The notes under the pieces are model-generated. The model made no database searches and was not told the DNA's origin. It saw nothing but the letters and a program-made list of their open reading frames with translations. Source: Planctomycetota bacterium (lineage in GTDB: Bacteria; Planctomycetota; MHYJ01; JACPRB01). Taken from it: DNA of 11,693 bases. The translations under genes were made by a program, and so were the position numbers. The stretch lies in contig JACQFK010000185.1 of assembly GCA_016200125.1 (NCBI GenBank), positions 1 through 11,693 on the forward strand, in the 5' to 3' direction. Positions 6,663-11,693 of this stretch are shown here, one piece after another (positions within the stretch are counted from its first letter, which is position 1; the number at the start of each line of letters is the position of its first letter).

Positions 6663-7618
6663 TCTCCCGCTACAAGCGCGAGCTCTCGGTGACCGCGGCG
6701 CTGCTGGTCATGCTCGCCGTCCTGGCCGTATTCGCGCCTTCCTTCTTCGGCGCCGACAACCTGCGCGCGATCCGCGTCTCGAACGCCCCCGTCCTCGTCG
6801 CCGTCATCGGCATGACGCTCGTCATCCTCGCGCGCCACATCGACATCTCGATCGGCTCCCAGTTCTCGATCTGCGGCATCGTCGCCGGGATGCTTGCGAA
6901 GCAGGGCGTCCCCGCTCCGGTCGTGGCCCTCGCGACGCTCGCCCTCGGCGCCGCCTTCGGCGCGATCAACGGCGGCCTCGTCGCGGGGCTCAACCTTCCG
7001 TCGATCGTGGTGACGCTGGCGACGATGGGGACCTGGCGCGAGTCGCGGCGCTGGATCACCGAGGGCGAGACGGTCCGCAACCTGCCCGAGTCCTTCCTCT
7101 GGCTCGGCATGAGCCGGCCGGCGGGGCAGACCCTGATCGTCCTGGTCTCGCTCGCGCTGCTCGCCCTCTTCGCCGCGGGCCTGAAGCTGTTTCCGGCGGG
7201 CCGTGCCGTCTACGCGGTGGGCTCCGACGCGGAGGCCGCGCGCCTGGCGGGCATCCGACCGCGCCGCGTCGTCTTCGGCGTCTTCGTCCTGATGGGCGCG
7301 CTCACGGCGCTCGCCGCGCTCCTGACCGCGATCCAGTTCCGCAACGTCCAGCCGAACGAGGGGGCGGGGCTCGAGATGAAGGTCATCGCGGCGGCGGTCG
7401 TCGGCGGCGTCGCGATCTCCGGCGGCCGGGGGACGCTGATCGGCGCCTTCGTCGGCGTGCTCCTGCTCGGCATGATCGCCCCCGCGCTCGTGTTCCTTGA
7501 AGCGGAGCCCTACTGGGAGAAGGCGATCCAGGGCGCAATTATCTTGATCGCCGTCGCGTCCGATGCGATTAATCTGAGGCAGCGAAGAGATGTTGGCGCA
7601 AGCCTTGCCGCACACTGA
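6659..7618 (+). CDS. rhaP: Rhamnose-type sugar ABC transporter, permease 1
   Basis: Inner-membrane permease of 319 residues in the BPD_transp_2/AraH-RbsC family. Hydrophobic segments are visible at about 10-28, 43-58, 68-83, 86-109, 113-124, 156-175, 203-224, 241-277 (two segments) and 287-303. Family landmarks are HIDISIGS (60-67), AVGSDAEAARLAGI (186-199) and VVGGVAISGGRGTLIGAF (about 247-264, the ATPase-contacting loop region). The WITEGETVRNLPE segment (132-144) resembles rhamnose permeases as I recall them. It starts inside the ATPase stop codon with GGAAGGGG 7 nt upstream and overlaps the second permease by 29 bp, so translation of the three genes is tightly linked. Pairing of two different permeases supports a heterodimeric channel. 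Assignment as P rather than Q rests on gene order. Confidence 0.87.
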   Translation: MISRYKRELSVTAALLVMLAVLAVFAPSFFGADNLRAIRVSNAPVLVAVIGMTLVILARHIDISIGSQFSICGIVAGMLAKQGVPAPVVALATLALGAAFGAINGGLVAGLNLPSIVVTLATMGTWRESRRWITEGETVRNLPESFLWLGMSRPAGQTLIVLVSLALLALFAAGLKLFPAGRAVYAVGSDAEAARLAGIRPRRVVFGVFVLMGALTALAALLTAIQFRNVQPNEGAGLEMKVIAAAVVGGVAISGGRGTLIGAFVGVLLLGMIAPALVFLEAEPYWEKAIQGAIILIAVASDAINLRQRRDVGASLAAH

Positions 7619-8597
7619 GCCGACGCCCTGGGTCCGGAGGATCCTCCTCAGCCACGAGGGCGTGCTGATGCTCCTCATCGTGGCGGAGCACGTCGTCTTC
7701 GGCATCCTCGGCCGCAACTTCTGGTCGCCGCAGAACAGCTCCGAGATGATCCGCCTGAGCGCCGAGATCGGCCTCCTGGCGATCACGATGACGCCGGTGA
7801 TCGTGACGGGCGGCATCGACCTCTCGGTCGGCTCGCTGATGGGCCTCTCGGCGGTGCTCTTCGGCAAGATGTGGCGCGACGGCCACCTGCCGCTCGGCGT
7901 TTCGGCGGCGGCGACGCTCGGGATCGGCGCGGCCGCGGGGCTGCTGAACGCCGGGCTGATCACGCGGCTCCGCATCCCGCCGCTCATCGTGACGCTCGGG
8001 TCCTTCTCGCTCTTCCGCGGCCTGGCGGAGGGCGTGACGTCCGCGACCGACAACTTCACGAACTTCCCCGACCGCTTCCTCTTCCTGGGCCAGGGCTTCT
8101 TCCTCGGCCACCTGCCCGCGCAGCTGCCCGTCTTCGCCGCGGCGGCCCTCGGCTTCTGGCTGCTGCTGCACCGCACGACCCTCGGCCGCAGCCTCTTCGC
8201 GATCGGCTTCTCGCCGGAAGGCGCGCGGCACGCGGGAATTCCCGTGGAACGGCGCCTGAGTCTCGTGTATCTTCTCTCGGGTTTCACGGCCAGCCTGGCG
8301 GCGATCGTCTACGTCTCGCACAACGGGCAGGCCAAGGCGGACGCGGGCACCGGCTACGAGCTCCGCGCGATCACGGCCGTGGTGCTGGGGGGGACGTCGA
8401 TCTTCGGCGGCCGGGGCAAGGTCCTGGGGACCCTGCTGGGCCTCTGGGCGATCGTCGTCCTGCAGCAGGGGCTGCTCCTCTCGGACGGTCCGGCGGAGCT
8501 CGCGGGGATCCTGGTGGGCGTCCTCCTGATCACGGCCATCGCGGCGAACCAGCTGGTGGACCGGCTGGCCGCCCGGCGGAAAGGGGAGCTGAAATGA
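7590..8597 (+). CDS. rhaQ: Rhamnose-type sugar ABC transporter, permease 2
   Basis: Second inner-membrane permease, 335 residues, same family as the preceding one. Hydrophobic segments are at about 24-41, 57-73, 80-92, 102-123, 129-143, 177-195, 223-243, 260-275, 279-297 and 302-320. Landmarks are GGIDLSVGS (74-82), AIGFSPEGARHAGI (204-217) and ITAVVLGGTSIFGGRGKVLG (261-280). It should pair with permease 1 around the sugar path. The 7590 start gives a 29-bp overlap with the upstream gene; the ribosome site is weak (GAGG 10 nt upstream), and a start at Met27 would cut into the first membrane helix, so the longer form is preferred. The stop overlaps the start of the binding-protein gene by 4 bp (ATGA, 8594-8597). 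Confidence 0.88.
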   Translation: MLAQALPHTEPTPWVRRILLSHEGVLMLLIVAEHVVFGILGRNFWSPQNSSEMIRLSAEIGLLAITMTPVIVTGGIDLSVGSLMGLSAVLFGKMWRDGHLPLGVSAAATLGIGAAAGLLNAGLITRLRIPPLIVTLGSFSLFRGLAEGVTSATDNFTNFPDRFLFLGQGFFLGHLPAQLPVFAAAALGFWLLLHRTTLGRSLFAIGFSPEGARHAGIPVERRLSLVYLLSGFTASLAAIVYVSHNGQAKADAGTGYELRAITAVVLGGTSIFGGRGKVLGTLLGLWAIVVLQQGLLLSDGPAELAGILVGVLLITAIAANQLVDRLAARRKGELK

Positions 8598-9568
8598 AGG
8601 CACGCGGGGCACTCCTGATCTGCGCGGCCCTCGTCGCGCTGGCCGGCTGCGAGAAGAAGTCGGGGCTGACCGTCGCGATGATGCCCAAGAGCAAGGGCAA
8701 CGCCTACTTCAAGGCCTGCAAGAAGGGCGCCGACGAGGCCGCGAAGGAGCTCGGCATCAACCTCATCTGGGACGGCCCCACCGACCCGGATCCCGCGGGG
8801 CAGAACGCCATCGTCGACGGCTGGATCACCCGCGGCGTCGACGTGATCGCCGTCGCCGTCGAGAACCGCGAGGGCATGTCCTCGGTCCTCAAGAAGGCCC
8901 GCGCGAAGGGCATCAAGGTCGTGACCTGGGACGCCGATTCGACCCCGGACGCGCGCGAAATCTTCGTGAACCAGGCGACGCCCGAGGGCATCGCCAGGAC
9001 GCTCGTCGACCACGCGGGCCGGATCCTGGGGAACTCGGGCGGCGAGTACGCGATCATCACCGCGTCGCTCACCGCGGGGAACATGGTCGAGTGGCAGAAG
9101 GCGATCGAGAAGTACAACAAGGCGAAGTACCCCGAGCTCAAGATGGTGGCGCTGCGGCCCTGCGACGACAAGCAGAAGCAGGCCTTCGACGAGGCGAACA
9201 ACATCCTGAACGCCCACAAGAACGTGAAGCTGCTCATGGCGATCTGCTCGCCCGCCGTGCCCGGCGCCGCGGAGGCGGTGGAGCAGTCGGGCCGCAGCGA
9301 CGTCAAGGTCATCGGCCTCGGGCTGCCGAACGACAACAAGGTCTTCGTCAAGAAGGGGATCACCGAGGCGGTGGTGCTCTGGAAGACCGCGGACCTCGGC
9401 TACCTCACGGTCCACGCGGCGGTTGCGGTCCACAAGGGGGCCCTGAAGGCCGGCGACAAGGCCTTCAGCGGCGGCCGCCTCCAGGGCCTGGAGATCCAGG
9501 GAGACAATCTTCTGCTCGGAGTTCCCTTCACCTTCGACAAGAGCAACATCGACAGCTTCGATTTCTAG
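8594..9568 (+). CDS. rhaS: Rhamnose-type sugar-binding lipoprotein of the ABC transporter
   Basis: Captures the sugar outside the inner membrane and delivers it to the two permeases; 324 residues. A lipoprotein signal ends at lipobox LAGC (16-19), so Cys19 is the predicted lipidated residue. The mature part is a type I periplasmic binding protein: LTVAMMPKSKGNAYFKACKK (25-44), GVDVIAVAVEN (81-91), IITASLTAGNMVEWQKAI (155-172), ALRPCDDKQKQAF (186-198), SPAVPGAAEAVEQ (219-231) and GLGLPNDNKVFVKKG (241-255), followed by VVLWKTADLGYLTVHAA. These last segments closely recall RhaS-type rhamnose-binding proteins and are the main reason the transporter is called rhamnose-specific; autoinducer-2 binding proteins (LsrB type) are the nearest alternative. 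A good ribosome site (GGGGAG, 5 nt before the ATG) may raise its output above the coupled upstream genes. It follows the transport subunits, whereas in Rhizobium it comes first. Confidence 0.9.
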   Translation: MKARGALLICAALVALAGCEKKSGLTVAMMPKSKGNAYFKACKKGADEAAKELGINLIWDGPTDPDPAGQNAIVDGWITRGVDVIAVAVENREGMSSVLKKARAKGIKVVTWDADSTPDAREIFVNQATPEGIARTLVDHAGRILGNSGGEYAIITASLTAGNMVEWQKAIEKYNKAKYPELKMVALRPCDDKQKQAFDEANNILNAHKNVKLLMAICSPAVPGAAEAVEQSGRSDVKVIGLGLPNDNKVFVKKGITEAVVLWKTADLGYLTVHAAVAVHKGALKAGDKAFSGGRLQGLEIQGDNLLLGVPFTFDKSNIDSFDF

Positions 9569-9580
9569 GAAAGGCGCAGC

Positions 9581-11635
9581 ATGCTTGAGAATCTCTGGAA
9601 GGACGAGGAGGCCCGCAAGTTCGAGGGCTACAGCGAGCTCGTCTACCGCGCGAACATCCTGGGCCAGGACCCCTCCGTCACGAACTGGAAGGGCGGCAAC
9701 ATCTCCGGGAAGTACACGGAGACCGACTACGCCGGCCAGCCCATCCGGGTCCTGCGCGTGAAGGGGTCGGGCTCCGACCTCAAGACCGCCGTGAAAGACG
9801 ACTTCGTCGGCGTGGCCCACGATCCCGTGATCAAGCTCGTCGAGCGCAAGGAGATGTCGGACGAGGACATGGTCGCCTACCTCGCCCACTGCCTGACCGA
9901 CATCCCGTCGAAGCGGCCCTCGATCGAGACGCTGATGCACTCGTTCCTGCCCTACGAGCACATCGACCACACCCACGCCGACTACGCGCTCTGGTTCGCC
10001 GCGCTCGAGGGCGGCCGCAAGTTCGCGGAGGACCTCTTCCAGGACGAGCTGGTCTGGATCGATTACCACCGCCCGGGCTTCCATCTCGCCAAGACCGTCT
10101 CCGAGGCGGTGAAGAAGAACGCGAGGGCGAAGTGCGTGATCCTCGCCAAGCACGGCCTGCTCACCTGGGGCAAGACCTCGAAGGAGTGCTACCAGAGCAC
10201 GCTCAGCGTGCTGATGAAGTTCGACGCCGCGGTGCAGAAGAAGGTCACCACGACCAAGGTCTTCGGCGGCGCGCGGGCCGAGACGCTGGCCGCCGACAAG
10301 CGGCGCGAGCTGCTGGCCCAGGTGCTCCCCGCGGTCCGCGGCGCCCTGAGCGCGCTGCGCCCCGCGGTCCTGCACTATGACGATTCCGCCCCGGTCCTCG
10401 AGTTCGTGAACGGCGCGGCGAGCCGGGACCTCGCGGCCGTGGGCGCCGCCTGTCCCGACCACCTGGTGAGCACGAAGGTCACGCCGCTCTTCGCCGCCTG
10501 GGACCCGAAGAGCGGCACGGCCGACCAGCTCAAGGCCGAGCTCGTCCCCGCGATCGAGAAGTACCGCGCCGACTACGAGGTCTACTTCAAGAAGTACAAC
10601 CGCAACGACAAGATGAAGATGGACGATCCGTATCCGCGGATCCTCCTCGTCCCCGGCATCGGCATGATCACGACCGGCAAGAGCAAGGAGGTGGCGATCG
10701 CCGCCTCCTGGCTCTACCACCGCGCGATCACCGTCCTGAAGGGCGCCTCGAGCCAGGGCCAGTTCCTGTCGCTGAACGAGGAGGAGTCCTTCAACATCGA
10801 GTACTGGCCCCTCGAGCGCTACAAGCTGACGACGCTGCCGCCCGACAAGGAGATGACCGGCAAGGTCGTCCTCGTCACCGGCGCTGCCAGCGGCATCGGC
10901 AAGGCGATCGCGATGAAGTTCGCGGCGGAGGGTGCGCACATCGTGGTGGCCGACATCAACGCCGAGGGCGCGGCCGCGGCGGCGAAGGAGATCGGGAAGG
11001 GCGCGATCGCGGCGCCCATGGACGTCACCAAGGAGGACCAGGTCGCCGAGGGCTACCGCAAGGCGGTCCTCGAGTTCGGCGGCATAGACGCCGTGGTCGC
11101 GAACGCGGGCATCGCGCGGGCCTTCCCGGTGGAGAGCCATCCGCTGGACCAGTGGAACCTGCTCCACGGGATCCTGACGACCGGCTACTTCCTGACGGCG
11201 CGCGAGGCCTTCCGGGTCTGGAAGACCCAGGGCCGCGGCGGCAATCTCGTGTTCATCGTGTCGAAGAACGCGCTCGTGGCGGGGAAGAACAACCTCGCCT
11301 ACAGCTCGGCCAAGGCGGCGGAGCTGCACATGGCGCGCTGCCTGGCGGAGGAGGGGGGCGCCTTCGGCATCCGGGTCAACACCGTGAACCCCGACGCCGT
11401 GCTCACGAACTCCAGCATCTGGACCAAGGAATGGCGCGCCGAGCGGGCGCGCGACTACGGGATCAAGCCCGACGAGCTCGAGGAATTCTACAAGAAGCGC
11501 ACGCAGCTCAAGGTCCACGTCTTCGCGGAGGACATCGCCGAGGCGGCCTACTTCTTCGTATCGAACCGCTCGGCGAAGTCCACGGGCAACATCCTGAACG
11601 TCGACGGCGGCGTCTCGGCGGCTTACCCCCGATAA
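9581..11635 (+). CDS. rhaD: Bifunctional rhamnulose-1-phosphate aldolase / short-chain dehydrogenase
   Basis: Two-domain cytoplasmic enzyme of 684 residues, also named RhaEW in the comparative literature. The N-terminal class II aldolase domain (about 20-410) would cleave L-rhamnulose-1-phosphate to dihydroxyacetone phosphate and L-lactaldehyde. Candidate zinc ligands are His130 and His132 (IDHTHADY) and His191 (AKHGLLTWG). The phosphate-binding-like segment NWKGGNISGKY is at 35-45. The C-terminal SDR domain (about 425-684) would oxidise lactaldehyde, probably to lactate with NAD. It shows TGAASGIG (433-440), Asp458 at the end of strand 2 (NAD preference), NAG at 508-510, Ser561, and the YxxxK pair Tyr574/Lys578. 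The product ends in GNILNVDGGVSAAYPR. The gene starts 12 bp after rhaS with GGAAAGG 6 nt upstream and is the last gene of the operon. Fusion of both domains is normal for this family. Identity is strong; the exact oxidation product is inferred. Confidence 0.92.
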   Translation: MLENLWKDEEARKFEGYSELVYRANILGQDPSVTNWKGGNISGKYTETDYAGQPIRVLRVKGSGSDLKTAVKDDFVGVAHDPVIKLVERKEMSDEDMVAYLAHCLTDIPSKRPSIETLMHSFLPYEHIDHTHADYALWFAALEGGRKFAEDLFQDELVWIDYHRPGFHLAKTVSEAVKKNARAKCVILAKHGLLTWGKTSKECYQSTLSVLMKFDAAVQKKVTTTKVFGGARAETLAADKRRELLAQVLPAVRGALSALRPAVLHYDDSAPVLEFVNGAASRDLAAVGAACPDHLVSTKVTPLFAAWDPKSGTADQLKAELVPAIEKYRADYEVYFKKYNRNDKMKMDDPYPRILLVPGIGMITTGKSKEVAIAASWLYHRAITVLKGASSQGQFLSLNEEESFNIEYWPLERYKLTTLPPDKEMTGKVVLVTGAASGIGKAIAMKFAAEGAHIVVADINAEGAAAAAKEIGKGAIAAPMDVTKEDQVAEGYRKAVLEFGGIDAVVANAGIARAFPVESHPLDQWNLLHGILTTGYFLTAREAFRVWKTQGRGGNLVFIVSKNALVAGKNNLAYSSAKAAELHMARCLAEEGGAFGIRVNTVNPDAVLTNSSIWTKEWRAERARDYGIKPDELEEFYKKRTQLKVHVFAEDIAEAAYFFVSNRSAKSTGNILNVDGGVSAAYPR

Positions 11636-11648
11636 AGAACGGAATGGC

Positions 11649-11693
11649 CACAGAGGCACAGAGCCACAGAGGAAAATCTGCTCTGTGTCTCCG
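11649..11693. repeat. CACAGAG repeat cluster with inverted copy (continues past window edge)
   Basis: Three CACAGAG units sit at 11649-11655, 11657-11663 and 11665-11671, in exact 8-bp steps. An inverted CTCTGTG follows at 11681-11687 after an AT-containing loop (GAAAATCTG), then TCTCCG at the edge. The arms can pair into a hairpin 14 bp after the rhaD stop. Similar CACAGAG-rich intergenic palindromes occur in many environmental bacterial genomes. It may act as a terminator-like or REP-like element, but no T-run is visible in the window and the right end is missing. Confidence 0.6.

Noticed and set aside
5157..11635. Autoinducer-2 (Lsr) type import operon as an alternative identity
   Set aside because: The binding protein shares the type I fold, but the terminal enzyme is a rhamnulose-1-phosphate aldolase/SDR fusion rather than an LsrF/LsrG-type enzyme, and the regulator is LacI-type.
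8354..11659. Very long antisense open frame (about 1,100 codons) opposite rhaQ, rhaS and rhaD
   Set aside because: The sense genes have clear families and motifs. The antisense product is low-complexity, rich in Arg, Asp, Val, Leu and Ala, as expected when GC-biased codons are read in reverse.
1..11693. Search for CRISPR arrays, tRNA or rRNA genes, transposases, phage genes or defence systems
   Set aside because: Nothing seen: no regularly spaced direct repeats of suitable size, no recognisable RNA gene, and all coding space is taken by the ten genes described.

Overview
This is a GC-rich bacterial window with compact gene packing. It carries ten protein genes (one cut by the left edge) and a short divergent control region, with no RNA genes, CRISPR or transposase. 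The organism is probably a Planctomycetota member or a similar environmental lineage (Acidobacteriota and Verrucomicrobiota are alternatives). The basis is the high GC, a secreted iduronate-2-sulfatase-like enzyme beside a CehA/McbA-type metallohydrolase, and the CACAGAG repeat at the right edge. This taxonomic guess is inference only.

Left block (1-2874, minus strand): three exported hydrolases read in the order alpha/beta hydrolase, CehA/McbA-type metallohydrolase, formylglycine-type sulfatase. Both junctions are 4-bp ATGA stop/start overlaps, so this looks like a translationally coupled operon for extracytoplasmic hydrolysis of some sulfated or esterified organic material.

Middle block (2947-4052, plus strand): two small, adjacent, mutually similar genes. 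Each has an N-terminal export signal or anchor and two TPR-like helical repeats. Function is unknown. They are divergent from the hydrolase operon and convergent with the next regulator gene.

Right block (4060-11635): a complete-looking L-rhamnose-type uptake and cleavage locus. A LacI-family regulator on the minus strand diverges from rhaT-rhaP-rhaQ-rhaS-rhaD on the plus strand. These encode an ABC ATPase, two permeases, a lipoprotein sugar-binding protein and a bifunctional rhamnulose-1-phosphate aldolase/lactaldehyde dehydrogenase. The 116-bp divergent intergenic region holds two matching palindromes with AGCTAA/TTAGCT-like arms, centred 42 bp apart. One fills the spacer of the regulator's predicted promoter. 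The other abuts the -35 box of a near-consensus sigma70-type promoter for the transport operon. Both predicted transcripts would start only a few bases before their start codons. Rhamnose isomerase, rhamnulokinase and mutarotase are not in the window and must be encoded elsewhere if the pathway is complete.

The right edge (11649-11693) enters a repeat of three CACAGAG units in 8-bp steps followed by an inverted CTCTGTG copy.

The families are known. The most interesting unexplained items are the compact two-operator, near-leaderless divergent control region, the tandem TPR pair of unknown function, and the secreted three-hydrolase operon.
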